A stretch of 64,000 bases of DNA from Torreya grandis (Eukaryota > Streptophyta > Pinopsida > Cupressales > Taxaceae): NCBI GenBank assembly GCA_037957365.1, contig JARHVA010006310.1, positions 758,001 to 822,000 of the forward strand. Reading direction: 5' to 3'. A program made the translations under genes and the position numbers. Numbering within the stretch: the first letter of the stretch is position 1; the number at the start of each line of letters is the position of its first letter. Under the pieces are notes generated by a model. The model made no database searches. It saw only the letters and a list, made by a program, of their open reading frames with translations, and was not told where the DNA came from. Positions 23,830-37,639 of the stretch are shown in pieces.

Positions 23830-24640
23830 TTTCTTCGTGATTGTCCTATATCAAGTAGGGACACTTGTGTAGGACCTTCTATCTTCATCATGCTTTGCAA
23901 CATACTCGTGTGTTACTCTAAAACCATCTATAAAATTTTCCTCTGGTCCATTTATTTGTGCTTTTGAGAAGCTAACATGCCCATTACTTAACAAAGCAAT
24001 CACCAAAAACTCACACCCGCTTGAAATAATGAATATTACATTTACATCCATAATTAATCATTTCTAATTGAAAAGGAAGGCCTCCTAGATTAACCTTGGT
24101 TTGCCAAATGTCAATGTTAGGTTATGATCTTAAAACCTATGGGTTATGGGCCCATTGAGAACTACTCCTCCAAGATTTGAGCCATGGTTGTATTTTAAAT
24201 ATTCATCATCTATGCTTGAGCTAATAATTTCTAGATTTGTTCATATAATTTAAATACCCATACAACCTCAAAGTGATCATTACCATGCATCATTGTGTCA
24301 TACTATACAATCAAGTGATCAAAATCTTATTGTAGGTTTATGGCCATAATCCCATAATTATCCAATGATGATAATTATGAAAAGACATATTCCCCAAAGT
24401 CACCCTTTGGGTTTTGTTTGCATAGTGGAATAGTCATTTAGGAGCTTCATCCAAGCTTAAAAGCATGGATGAATCAATCATTTAAGCACTATTCCATGCA
24501 TAGAACCGTCAACTTAAAGCCAATATTTATTCTCGAGACTTACAATAACCTATTAATGTAATAAAATTGAAGACAAAAGAAGTGTACTAATTACTTTATA
24601 ACATCTTCAAACTTAATTGTTTGATTAACAGGATGACTGT
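23830..24640. other. Spacer, nothing recognised
   Basis: Low-complexity AT-rich DNA. A short minus frame at 23,851-24,051 has no known domain. Confidence 0.4.
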
Positions 24641-25950
24641 TAACTTAAACTTGATGCGGACATGCGAATGTGGCTAACTTACTCATCAAACTTGCTCGCT
24701 GGGTGATGCCGTGTCCCCTCTTAGTATATATAATGATATGTGCCATCATTTTGCATATTCGATACATTTTTCAAGATCTAAAACATAATTCAGGCCCTTG
24801 CGATGCAAATAAGCATCATGATGACACTTGGCAACTCTTGAGCTAGTGAAAAGGTCATGGGGGAGAACACATATTGCTCCTTCCAAAAGATACAACACTA
24901 TGACAAGGCGTGATGTGGTTCTGGGCCGGGGTCTACATCCATTTCAACTGAACAAGTATTCAGAGTCAATCCACATGGAAACGAGCTACATGTTAAAAAG
25001 CCTTTGGCTAAATGTTGCGAGGTTACGGCATTCTGATGCATGGCATTGAGCGATCAGGGCGCACCCCTCAGAATAAATGACGATGTGAGGTCAATCCGTG
25101 TGGCAGTTCGTCATCCCACAAAATAATCCATTTAAATTCCTTAGTCAAAACATGCGAAGCTACAACTAAATGTGTGTTTGACAAGTGGCAAGTTTTAATT
25201 ACGTCGCAATCCCACAGGCCTTGAGGTCTACATAAAATTTCCTTGTAAATTGTGGATATACGACTGCATATAATCATGACATATGGCATGAGGAGCAAAG
25301 AAAACTCATGCCATTGTCAAACTACGAGCGTATGCGCCATATGTGATGACAATGCATGGCAAGCTCAGCTAACTGCACACAATATGTAACTTAGCATAAA
25401 GCTATGGAAAATCGCCAAGTTCTAATGTAACTTTATACCTTAGATAAATTTGTGAAATATTGAAAAGATGCACTATGATACACGTGGGCGGGACTGCTTG
25501 GCAAGCTAAAAATTGTGGCAAGTCAGTGATCAATCATATTCGAGATTGGCTAAGGAAGTGGCCAGAAGAAGACATGGCCAATTTAGAACCGCACGAGTAG
25601 AAAAAACACATGGGAACAAGCATAGATAATCAGAAGGATAATGACAAATAAAACTCTCATGTTTCCAAGTGTCAAAGAACACGAAGGTGCCAACTAAGAC
25701 AAATCTCAGACACTTCGTAAATTGGCTAAATTAGAAAGCGACTGAGCCTGCAACTAAGGCCAACTTTGATGCCAATTGGCTGAGGAAATAAATAATTTCA
25801 AGATTAGGCCATGCAACTAAGCCAAAAATGCATGGGACTAGGTGCGAGTAGGCGCGAATACAAAAATACTGTGTTTTAGCCTGCATAACAAAAGGATGAC
25901 TCTAAGATCGAGATAATAAGGGTCATTTAACAAATGAAAGAGATAGGATC
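24640..25950. other. CpG-rich block of unknown origin
   Basis: CpG dinucleotides are frequent here (ctcgctgg, gccgtg, ggcgtgat, gggccgggg, aacgagc, gagcgatc, ggcgcacc, acgtcgc, gcgtatgcgcc), although they are rare in flanking DNA. A TATA-like 'agtatatataatg' lies at about 24,722. I could not define TG/CA ends, a TSD or a coding frame with known domains. It could be a younger transposable-element fragment, an LTR or leader, or sequence escaping methylation. Confidence 0.45.
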
Positions 25951-28900
25951 ATTTACCCAGGAGGTTATTTTCCTTTAATTACAAAGAATGGAATGAATTA
26001 ATGAACAAGGGCTAGGTGCCTCAATCCATAGTGGATCCACACTGATATAAACTTGGCTAAAGCTAAAGACACCAATAACCACACCTTCCATGCATTATCG
26101 TAATGACGAGCAGTAATGATATCTCCTTTGGATCTATAGAACATTAAACCATTATAAATCTCATTCTCATTACTCAAGTGCATGTCAAAACTTGATTTAA
26201 ATTCCCTTTTAGATTTCCAATATATGAATCTAAATTATGTGCAAGACTTTAGTGAAATCACTGCAACAATATGTATTTTACTAGTCGTTGGGCATTCACA
26301 TCATTATAGGAATAAGAATAATTTCTTCTTAACGAAAATTATATGGCTATTAGTTTCCTCAACATAATTTTGACCATTTCTCTTATCTATAAGGAGAACC
26401 CCAAACAAAAACCAAAACAACAAAAATCAACAAATACTCCTTCTCCTATAAACTTCTAATTATAAGAAGCTTAATTGGTTTATTCACCAACCATTCTGGA
26501 TTTCATAGGCATCCTAGATTAGTAAAACAAAACAATCTAAACAAGGGCACAAAGCACCAAGTCCCTATGGGAAGCAGAGGCTAAGTCTGAAAAGCAATTT
26601 ATAGCTTCAAATTCAAAATAAAATGTTCAATTGTATAAATAAATTTAAAATACATAGTTTTGACCATAACGATCCCCACAATCAAATTTTCAATCATGAC
26701 ACCATAAGCATAATACCAAATCCTAAATTTGTTACCACTAAAACCCACATTTTATTTGTAGAAACCTAATCATACCCACCTCTATTCTTCGCATTATTTG
26801 AAAGCTTATAAAGATCAATTATCTTTCCATCTAAGATAATGGGTAGCACATGCTTGCATTGTACCTATGGATATTCAATCCTATAGGTAGTTAAGGTTTG
26901 ATCAAACAACTCTCTTTGCTCATCCCTAAGAGGTAGATTCCCCCATGAGTCTGACTGAGGAGCAGAGTATCAACAAAACTGACCCTCAAGTCCTCATTTT
27001 TAGATGATTTCCATTCAAGCATTGAAAGAGGAGCAGATGCTACCATTTGAATATTAGACACTTGCTCTAAGCTTGGGCAAAAACAAGGTGCCATGCCTTT
27101 AACACCCAGTGCACAACCAATAAATAGCTTTCAAAACTAAAGCATTTCAGGAATAACTCTTATATATCCCTGCAACATTTCGGTGTGAGTCATCAAAGGC
27201 CGTATGCATTTTTAAATAAAGCCCTAAATATTAATGCTTTTAGGGGCATATACTTACTCCATGAACCTGAAAAAGCTAATGAGCCAAAAGCTTAAATTTT
27301 TTTTGGTTGTGATACTAAAATTTCTCAAAATCCTATGGCATTGACCATATCATTAAAAAATAGCCAATAAATTCAAAGGCAAAAACCCAAATGCCAAAAA
27401 CCGCCTTCCCTGATTTCTTCATAGGAAAATTGATTTTCTAACAAGATTCTGAATAAAACCTTTGATTAAATTTAAGCACTATCTTCAAGCAACCAACAGT
27501 TGAATAAAGGACATTCAAAACATGGAGCGTTTTATTTCTTTTGATAGAAGAAATGAAATAGTGAGTTAGTTATACCAATCATCCACCTAAAGAAAATTGA
27601 GAGAATTCTCTCCTCCAAATATTGAAATCCTTTGTAGAAAGGTAATTTGTAAATATAAACATTGTTTAGAATGACTCATAACCCTAAAGTTTCTTATAAA
27701 TAATGTCCTTTAATACTTGTAGATAATAGGCTTCATCTGGTTGACGGATGATTTCAAAGTTCATAAGGCCATCTTTACCATTTGGAGATTTTATGCTCGT
27801 AGTCTTTGACATGTTTAACTCACTAATATCTATAAATTTGAATAATAATAGTCAATTTAATGTATATTTTCATAAACAATAGGCTTTATAAAACAAAACA
27901 AAAAACATGCAATGTAAATCATTCATAGCAAGAACTGATCTCTATGCATCAAGCATGCACACTCAAATCACTGTTGACATTAAAGCACAATCTTTGAAGA
28001 TTGCAGTAGTGCAAAAAAGATACTTTCTATTGAAATTTTTAGACAATATTGAGATGACTTAAACAGACACCAGTAAAATCCCAAGTCAAAAGAGTGAAAG
28101 GTTACCGTCAATACACTACTATATGTAATATGATAGCTCCCAAGTAAAAAAACCAAGAAAAATGAACTTTTAAAGAGGTAACCAAGCTTAGCAATACAAA
28201 AGGGAATTCCTTATAGATGGATAAAAAATCCAATATCTAATCAAGTTCCAAATGACCAAGGTACTTCAAGAGCAACTATTACTCCGTAAATATGACTACT
28301 GAGGTAACAGGAGAACAATAAGGAGCCTTTTGTTCAAATCAGATGGTGTAGATCACGATACATAAAGGTAATCTTGTATTATGATTACAAAACCAATTAG
28401 AAAAAATAAGGCCTAAGTATGGCTATCTATTCAATAGTGATGAAATGCCAAATGGGGAAAAACATAGCATTCATTGGATAATGTTAATACAAGAAAAGTA
28501 TGAGAAAGATGAGATTTTGACTTAGATATGAAAGTACCAACTAAAGGAAATGCAGGATAGAGGATAGCATAGGTTTCATGATCAGTATGCTACTATGCAC
28601 CTTTATGCAATCATAATTCACCAAAACATTGCTTCTTCAAAGGTGATCCTCTACTGTAACTTTCAATAGCCTCTCTCTACTTTTATTTGTCTTTAAATAT
28701 ATTAATCATGGTATCTATAATAATTGTTCAACAAAATATGAAATTTTTAGGTATTCACCATAGTAACGTTACACAAGATAATTTTTCTTGTAAACACATC
28801 ATTAGGATGAAGATAAATTCAGAGCGATATGAAGCCTTAGATTAATATTTTGATGAGGTCTTGGAGTGATTTTTAGTACTTGCCAATATAATATCAGTAG

Positions 28901-29380
28901 AATGTCATCAGATAGATATTCCTTACAAGAGTGTAATTTAAATGATAAGAAAAAACACTTCAACATGAAAATCCATGCTTGGAATTTGCTAATTTAAGCC
29001 TCTTTCCAATCCTCTTTTTGCTCTTTACAGGCCTTCAAAACTTCAAAAATCCCATACTTTTCTTTTGGAATTATGTCAAGGTCAAAAGGCTACAAATCAT
29101 AACAATGGTGGCACCTTTTCAGTAGGATAAAACCCATAATAAATGATAGCCCATGTTTAGAAAACATATTAATCCCCCTTTGCAAACATAATATAAGGTT
29201 TTCGGGTGATTTTGCTCTAATCAATTTTTTGAAGCCATCTCAAAATAAGTAGTTGTTCAGAGTAATGGCACTATTTGCATGAAGGATCAACTCCCTTAGT
29301 CCACTCCTTCAACCAAGTCTTCTTCTTGCTAAGTCTGATGTATCATGAAGGTTCCCTTGTAGCTAAAGGACAAGTTTGCT
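25951..29380. other. Spacer downstream of the carboxypeptidase fragment
   Basis: I looked here on the minus strand for later SCPL exons (GESYAGHYVP, SGDTD, GHxVP) and found none. A 67-codon minus frame at 26,891-27,094 is unassigned. No repeat pair was recognised. Confidence 0.4.
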
Positions 29381-29383
29381 AAT

Positions 29384-29770
29384 CTACAATGTATTGGAGT
29401 AAGAAAATCCAACCTCAATAGGTGATTCCAAAAACAAGGTGTTTGCCACTATAAAAAAAAGACATAAATGATTGTTGATATAGAGAAACATTAGGGTATG
29501 TTATAGTAATAAGTGTAGGAAATTAAGAAGATAAATATTTGATAGACCTTGATTCCAGGCATAGGGATTATTATACAGTGTTTTTCCATCTAGTTGTATG
29601 TGGAACGGTCCTAATTCAGTCATTGCTCCAACCCCAAATGATGAACATCCTGGCCTTGAAATGTAAAAATGAGTAATGCATCATTTCTATGGTATTAAAT
29701 TTAAAGAGTGAGAGAAAAACATACCTCCATTAAGCCACAGAAGTAGAGGCTTAGTGGCCAAGTTCAAAAT
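29384..29770 (-). pseudogene. Serine carboxypeptidase-like (SCPL) pseudogene, exons 1-3
   Basis: Fragment of a plant serine carboxypeptidase-like protein (secreted or vacuolar alpha/beta hydrolases that trim peptides or act as acyltransferases). Exon 1 tail (about 29,760-29,725) reads ATKPLLLWLNG and ends at GGAG/GTATGT. Exon 2 (29,654-29,548) reads [17 protein letters not shown] then [14 protein letters not shown]; the family has GGPGCSSxgxGAxxElGPF...LxxNpyaWN. Exon 3 (from 29,448) reads VANTLFLESPIEVGFSYSNT; the family has ANVLFLESPaGVGFSYSN. The exon 2/3 junction completes a valine codon, so the splice phase is preserved. Breaks: the exon 1/2 junction is one base short, Ala-Gly became Ile-Glu in exon 3, a TAG follows at 29,386-29,384, and a frame change lies just upstream of ATKP. 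The catalytic Ser (GESYAG), Asp and His exons were not found. It is a truncated, dead copy. Confidence 0.8.
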
Positions 29771-32700
29771 CATCCTCTTTCGCAGATGGGTATTTATATG
29801 CATTAAATTGATGCGCAACTCCACTCCCATGAATGTTAAATTTTTCCAGAAAACTATTTGCCATCCATCTTATAACAAGTGAATGAATGTGGGATGGCAA
29901 GGGGAAACTATCCATGTCCCACCATAGAAAAACCTTTTCCATCTTCCTATGCAATATATAGTAAACCATGTTATTGCAATGTACTCTAACCCTTCTAAAG
30001 CAAAATTGGGCTTCAAAATTCAAATGGAGAACCAGGTTTTCCACTTAATTTTTTATAAACAAATAAATACATTTTTTCAATGATTTGGCCTAGAGAATGT
30101 CATAAATTATTCATACCAAGGAAATGAGTTTTTATACACTCTTGTGTAGGGGAATCAAAAAGTGCCTATGGATTCATTCTAGCATGGATCGAAATACAAA
30201 AGCATGCTCCCAATTAGAAGTCCATGTAAATGTAATTAATCCCTAAATTAAAATAATAATAACCACTTAAATAAAAAAGTCTCAAACTTAAACTATGCCA
30301 GCTAAGAGCAAATCCTAAAGGGAGAGAGTTGTACCTATACCCGTACTAAGGACTGATCGGTGCCCTAATTTAGAGAAACTATCTTTTCTTTCATGATATA
30401 ATTGTTAAATGTAGGAAATAGATGTGAATCAAATCACACTCCCAAAAATAAAAATGCCCACAACACATATACATTATATATATGTCATGTTCAGACATGA
30501 AGATAAATGCATATTTGTAGTTTGTTGAAAGCATAGAGGGGCTTTTTGGGTCCATTAAAATCCTTGACTAAAATGGAATGTGTTTATTCTTGAGTTGAAA
30601 GAACTAATAAAAAAATAATGGCAGCCATTTTTCTCTTGGGTTGAGTTAAAAGAAAAGAATAGAATAGAAGTTGATATGGCAACCATGTTAATGTTGTTGG
30701 ATGAGAAGGTTGCTTCGGAGGTTCAAACCACTAAACTTCAAACCCTAACCAGCTATAGCCCATGCACATTACTGCTAGCATGTTGTAATAGAATTAGTTA
30801 TGAATTATTTATAGTGATATACATAGACAAATATAGATAGAAGGCCAGCTCATGAACTACATACCAACTATAAATAACATTAATGCACTCTAACTAGTTT
30901 TGATAGACTAGAACTGCACCATAACATCTAAGGTTTTGAGCCAATTAAAACATAAGTAATATTTTTTTTATTTATAAAATTAAAAATATTTCTATTATTT
31001 TTTCTAAAACTATAGACATTTCTTCAACACACAAATCAACATTATGTTATTGGTGAAGGGCAATAAGAATAATTCCAGGTTAAACAAAAATGAAAGCAAC
31101 AATCCCTCCCTTCGGGACTAATAAGACGAATAGTCACCTTATCATTGAAATTATCATGATACACTATTCTTGGAAAGCAAAACAAACAATGTTCATTATC
31201 ATTTTGATTTATGCAATTTGTTTCACCCAATACTTTAAAAAACATAATTATTCTAAGATAATTTGCGTATAATATAATGGAGAATATTGTGCATATTCAT
31301 TTATAAAAAAACAAACCATAGATATCTAATTATGATCCATCCCTATATTTTGAAGAACATATAACATTTATTTATGCCTTGATTAGATAATGAGGTACAA
31401 TTATTTGATTATTTTTAAACTAATCCAGATCTCACATGTGATTATGAGTAACATGAAAATATACAATATTAATATCATTATATTTTGTCTTAAATAAATT
31501 AAGTATGGATTATCCCAAATATGCATGTCATGAAATTTATTCCATAATCTATAGTTATGTCAATATAGAGGCATTTATTTAGCATAGACAGATGGTCTTG
31601 TTACCAAGCATTTAAAATAGATGAACATATTTTCCTCCAAGCTAGTTTTCATCCATCCTAACAACAAAGATTAATATTATTTATTGAAAACTCAGCAAGA
31701 TCATTGCAATCCAATTTAACCTATTATTAATTATTAATTTTCCCTTCAGACAAGTACGTAAAAAAAAGGGAAAGTTAGAACATAGTCACCTGTGTCTCGT
31801 AATTTTTATGTTTGACCATAAAACTTCATCATGCTCATCCTTCAATACCAATTTGGAGATTATTTAGTGTCATGATTCATTAACCACCTACATAATGTTT
31901 GCACATAGTCCATAGGGTAAGACCGATGAGCCCATATCATAGCTATATCCTTTTCAGTTGTGACATTCTCCAATTAGCTATCTTAGTTTGGCTGAGCACC
32001 AAAGTGTTTGATAATGCTCTAAAGATTTCCATCAACTAAATAGTATACATGGATAACTATTTTAAGATCCAATGCTTTAAAAAATGTTGCTAATACTTTC
32101 CTTTAGGTGAACATTTATCTTTCTACTCTTTCATTGGCCATAGAACTATGAATGCATTACAATAATGTGGATCAACCTAGATGAGCATCTATACGATGTG
32201 ATACCTACAACCAGTGTGAAGTTTTCACAATGGATACTTTTTCCTCCATTTACTAACTTTCTCCAGATAAATCTCTCTTCAATACTAATTGTCCCTCTCT
32301 ATAATTATGTGTTTCTTCATATGTAACTCCCTCCATGTCAGAAACTCTACTTCTTTTGAAGTGATACCTTCTATATATCATCTTATTCTCCTTTGTCAAA
32401 GAGTCATTGTGATCATTTATTACACAGTTTACCTTGAGCTAGTCTCATAATTTATGATATTGTGTTCCATGTTATTCTCTTACTTCTAGATTGCTAGTAA
32501 CTTAATTTTCCTCTATTCACATTCAATTCTTGTATGATTTAAGATAAATTGCTATTTATTATAGTCACTATTTATCTTGTGTGCATTGTAATTTGTTGTT
32601 GAGAAGCTACAACCTTCCTTAGGCTACTCATATCCCAATTTTTTATCAATCATTTCCAACCACCATGGCTTTGATTTCATCCTGCATTTATTTTATTTAT

Positions 32701-33233
32701 TTTTTATTGTAGTATTATTATTCATTTGTTTGTCTTATTGGTAATTTAAATATGATTATAATTTATAATCAAAATTTTGTTATGGTTGAGACACAAATAT
32801 TTTGGCTTATCTTCTTATTATATTTATTATCTATATGAAATGTTCCTCATGTGTTTATGCCACAAAGGCAAAAGTGATAAGAACTCAAGCATCCAACATG
32901 CCATATATTCAAATGTACATAAAGTGAACCTTATTGTCAATATATTTGTTATATATATGATTACTTTAGTTATCCTTTTTATTGCTCTTGCTTGTGCCAC
33001 ATCCACTCAGGGAATACTTTGATGGATTAAATTCAATCCTAGCTAACTCTTTTCATTGTCAATATATAAAATTTTGACCCATTCAAAAACACTTGTCTCA
33101 TGTCCATGCACCATAATCATCACAATAATTTTTATGGTTGGAAGAGATATAAATAAATCACATTAATCAAATAAGTATTCATTATACTAATAATAATTAT
33201 CTATTTCCCATGGTTAAATATAATATCACCAAA

Positions 33234-33235
<2 letters not shown>
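29771..33235. other. Spacer, no gene recognised
   Basis: A 97-codon minus frame (29,751-30,044) directly upstream of the SCPL exon lacks the expected N-terminal SCPL motif (GQPxVxFxQYaGYV), so I do not count it as exon 1. The rest is AT-rich, with no family I can name. Confidence 0.4.

Positions 33236-33326
<91 letters not shown>
33236..33326. repeat. (AT)n microsatellite
   Basis: About 45 uninterrupted AT units, followed after 30 bp by a long (AC)n tract. Confidence 0.98.
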
Positions 33327-33329
<3 letters not shown>

Positions 33330-33352
33330 GTAATTCATGATAGTGTGTTGCC

Positions 33353-33489
<137 letters not shown>

Positions 33490-33975
33490 ACTTTCGATAA
33501 TTAAAATAGGGACCCATTGTTAATCAGATATTATTATTAGAGATCTTCTGAACAAAAAGTCTATGACATAGTGTTTGAAAGTGAAAACATAAGGACACTT
33601 AATATAACACTAAAATGAATTTATTTGCCTCTCTTAATACCCATTGTTTGCTTGATTTAATCAAATAGGATTTACTCCAGTATTTATAGAATGTTTCAAA
33701 GTTATAGCTAAATCAATGTTGTGTTTAAGCCATATTATGTGTTTTTACTTTTTTCCTCTAATTTCCTTTCACTCAATCCTGATATACACATTCAATTTTT
33801 GGCCTAACAGCTAACAAAGCTGATGTGTTTTGATTTTAGTTGGGTCTTTGTCATTATTATGTTTTAATCAGGTTATTTCATGTTTAGGTGTCTTCTAGGC
33901 CCTCCCAATGTTCATTTACTCTTGCCTCACAACATCAATGTGATAAATTAGATTAAGTAAGAAAAATTAAGGCAC

Positions 33976-34515
33976 TCGATGGTGATGTCAATGTTGTCTT
34001 TTCTATGGATGATCCTAGGAAAGTAGAGAAGTGAGAGTCATACATGTGTCATCATCCTAATATCTTGGAGGTGATATCAGCATGGACCTTTGTATAGAAA
34101 ATACCAAGAAAGTAGAGTCGTGGTATCCATCCATGTGTCATCATCCTAGTCACCTAGAAGTAACATTAGTATGTACCTTTGTATGAGTAATCTAGATAAG
34201 TAAAGCAATGAGATCCATCCACATCTCATCATTCCAATATCTTAGAGTTGACATCTACATAGACCTTTCTATGGAGATCTTGGGGAAATAGAGTAGTAAG
34301 ATTTTTCCACATGCCATCATCTCGATAGCCCAAAGGTGATGTGAAAATATACTTTTATACAGATGATCATGGGCAAGAAAAGTAATGAGAGTGATCTAAT
34401 AAAAATCATTATAGTATTTCAAATGTTATCTCATCATTAACCTTAATACTTATGATCTTGGGTAAGTGGAGTAGTTAGATCCATCAACATGTCATCATAT
34501 TTCTAGCCTGTAGCT
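33976..34515. repeat. Tandem array, about six units of 89 bp
   Basis: Units begin near 33,976, 34,071, 34,160, 34,249, 34,337 and 34,427. Each carries the order gtgatat...catggacctttgtat...gtagag...gatccatccacatg...tcatcatcc...atcttgga. Unit 2 (34,071-34,159) is exactly 89 bp by count. The later units are the most eroded. Confidence 0.7.
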
Positions 34516-37223
34516 AAAGAGACAAAATAAAAAATTTACAACTCAGCTATGAGTGGAATAATGACACCCAAAATTTCTCATCTAGAACCATGTAAGTAAG
34601 CAAAAAGGACATTGAAAACAAGATAAAGAGAGAATAAAAGAGACATTTTTCATAATAAGATGACTAAGCATCCAAAAGAATACAGAAGAATCTACATGAT
34701 AGTAAAAGTTGTGGAAGTTGATATTATGAAATTAAAATGCAATGATTAAATAGGTAAAAGAGTGAAGTCATTATTTCACTTAATTTTTCATGAACTAAAT
34801 AATTAAAGCATTTAATTCTCACATTTAACACAACCAAGGTAATAAATTTTGAATTATCATTTTTCATCTAATTATATTGCCTCCAAGATATCGAGAGTAT
34901 TGAGAATTTTGAGCTCAAAGTACAAACTACGAATCCAAAACTCCAATGCATCCAAGGATTTACAAGATTTCCTTAGAGAAAGGAATTTTCATACAACATA
35001 AATGGCTTTTTCATATCATATCTCAATCTCCTCTACATACACAATTATAGGGAAAGTTGAATACACATATATAATATTTAATTCGGTAGCATTGAACCAT
35101 AAGTTCAACACTACACTTCCATTTGGTATATGATTGAAATAGTTGAAACATACAAATATGAGGACCAACTCTCTATTTTCATGCATAAAGACAAGGATGA
35201 TCTCCTAGGAATCAAAGTAGTGAACCTTCATAGTGAAATAACTAACATAGAGATAATGCCCTTCATTAACCTACTATTTGATTTTATCATGAATGGAAAA
35301 GTTAGTAAAAAAATATTACACTTTAAGTTTATAAAGACACCAATTGTACACATCAATGGGAATTCTTTTGAGAGGTATTATAGAATTCCCTTCCAAAACA
35401 TGTCATATAAGCAAGACATGGTGAATTCATGGCTTTAGAACAATAAGTCAGCATCAAGCTACAAGAGTGGCTCAGCAAACCATTCATCTTTATGGTTTAG
35501 TGCCCTACCTCGGCCATTCCCATTTCATTATTTAGGCTAAGGGTGAGAATCACCATGGATCTGATAAACAAGATATATGGGTTTTCAACCATCACTTATT
35601 TCAATGAGGTATGGGTCCTTTTGCTTGATATGATTTTGACTTCTAATAAAATCATTGATTTAGGGGAGATCACTAGCTCCAATTTGATTTCGAAACACAT
35701 ATATCCTAAAATTTCCCTAAATGGGAATTAATACATGATGTCTTACATTGTGGATGTGGTGACTATAACTATGCATTCATCTTATGGTCATCCCTAAAAA
35801 CCATCTTTTATTACCCTAAAAATAGGATATGCGATGAGTTCAATGCTCTTCATGTACATATATTTAGGAGAACATTAAGAGGCTAATAGAGACTTTATAT
35901 ACCACGTATTATATCAGGAAATTTATGGGAAAAATATGCCCAAGCTCTCCAAACCTATGAATAAAACTATTTCAAGTATGGGAAATTATTGGTTGTACCC
36001 CAATTACATAATAATCAAAATTGAAGGCACATCCTTTATACTTACCACAGATTATGCTTAACAAAGAAGTTAAACAAGAGATTATTCCCAACTAGCTAAT
36101 AATGTTGATGAGGACTTGAGTAAGGATATTAAAATATTCATCCATCTAACTCCACATAGTATCAACAAGATGCAATATATAAAGTGGTAACACCTTTAAT
36201 TAGTTGGAAAGATAAGGGAACATTATGGGTGTAAATTGTCACCTTTCAAACACTAGGACCCTATAATTAATGTAAGAGGACACCTCAAAAAATATGAGAT
36301 AAATGTAAGTATAAACTATGGGAACCAATATTTTGACCATGACAACATATTATCAATGCTAAAACTTATTCTAAAGTGGAAATAAGAATGTGTAGGGATA
36401 ACATGTTTATGATTATGGTAAAAAGGATCCAATATGATCCTACCATCATCAAGGAAGATGCTAAGATGATTGAGAAATAGGAATTGATTTATAAACCTAT
36501 CTATGGACCCCCTCCTCAGTTAGAAAAATAAATGCATCCATGGAAGCTTGTATTACAAAAGAATCTTCAACACTGCTAATATCCCCTACACATAGTTACT
36601 TCTACTTGTCCACAACACATCAAGGTGGAAATTTAATGCAAGAACTGAGGAGAAAATACCTAAAAAATCCTAACACATCAAATGTAATTTTCTCCATGCT
36701 TCCTTTCCCCCAACTAACCATTACAAAACATGTAATTCTTCCTTATTTTCTATCTCAAATACATGTTTCTTCTCTTATTTTGTTTCCACTAGCATTAATA
36801 CCTTAGTTTTCTAGTTATCCACCTTCATCATCACCTAACATGACACTTTCACCACCATTAGTAATGCCCTTGTCCACTAGACTACCATCTTCACCACCTA
36901 TCATTCCTTCAATGGTTACCACTTCTCCATCTCCCTCACCATCTACTACCAATACAGTCCTTCCAATTTCCATTCCACCATCAACTAAGCTAGAATCTAT
37001 TGTTGAAAAACCAATTATTACATACACAAGGGATCCTAAGACTCTTCCCATTTCACCTCAAAAGCTGTAAGTAGAGGAGAAGTAGCCAATTTCTCTTAAG
37101 CAAATAAAAATGATAATAAAGGGTGATTTGGGGTCAAACCCTATGTATATTTACGAAATTGAAGAGGAATATAACAGATGGATTGATGAAGAAGAGTGGG
37201 TCTCAAAGAATGAAATATAAGAG
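34516..37223 (+). pseudogene. Decayed coding region of an unidentified old element, left half
   Basis: Plus-strand frames with frequent stops run through this segment. They include 35,130-35,438 (HFKFIKTPIVHINGNSFE), about 35,960-36,190 (PNYIIIKIEGTSFILTTDYA), a Pro/Ser/Thr-rich stretch (36,840-37,070) and an acidic tail (EIEEEYNRWIDEEEWVSKNE, about 37,150-37,210). The chromovirus at 37,229 interrupts it and the acidic context resumes at 42,770. I do not recognise gag, protease, RT or another domain. It could be a retroelement ORF of unknown type. Confidence 0.4.
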
Positions 37224-37228
37224 AAACA

Positions 37229-37577
37229 TGGTATGCCCTTAACCTATAGTGCTTCTAGGGATATGTGTCATTGTCTTCTGACTTACACATATTCATATTA
37301 GCATGTTGTATTTCTTGATGTTCTTAGTATGATCGGCCTATGGAATAACCATGGCTAATTAGAGTATATATAAGAGGTAGTGGTTATATTTTTATTATCA
37401 TATTGTGAATTCTAATATTATTAAATTATTGTGGAGGTTACCCCCTCGAAGTGGATCAAATATAATATTCAAGTATTCTACTCTTTCACTAGTTGTTGGC
37501 GTGGATCTGCTCATTCTGCTCTTAATTCTTTCATTTATAATTCTACTAGTATGAAACATATAAGTAATTTCCTTACA
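37229..37577 (+). repeat. 5' LTR of the chromovirus
   Basis: 349 bp, TG...CA ends. It contains a TATA box (tatatataa, 37,365-37,373) shared with the 3' LTR. Confidence 0.88.
37365..37373 (+). promoter_or_regulatory. LTR TATA box
   Basis: tatatataa inside 'agagtatatataagaggtag', conserved in both LTRs. It is the likely core promoter of the element. Confidence 0.55.
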
Positions 37578-37579
37578 AG

Positions 37580-37591
37580 TGGTATGAGAGC
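37580..37591 (+). promoter_or_regulatory. Primer-binding site
   Basis: TGGTATGAGAGC, 11 of 12 to the plant initiator tRNA-Met site TGGTATCAGAGC, two bases after the LTR. Confidence 0.75.
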
Positions 37592-37639
37592 ATCAATTTG
37601 GGCAAATTTTTGTGGTGCATTTTTTTTTTTTTGAATCTA

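Noticed and set aside
29751..30044. 97-codon minus frame as first exon of the carboxypeptidase
   Set aside because: It lacks the expected GQPxVxFxQYaGYV block and is out of frame with ATKPLLLWLNG; at most its last residues belong to the exon.
30740..30760. AAACCCTAA words recalling plant telomere repeat
   Set aside because: Single occurrence, not tandem.
36815..37051. Gly/Val/Asp-rich 78-codon minus frame
   Set aside because: Antisense shadow of the Pro/Ser/Thr-rich plus frame at 36,840-37,070.
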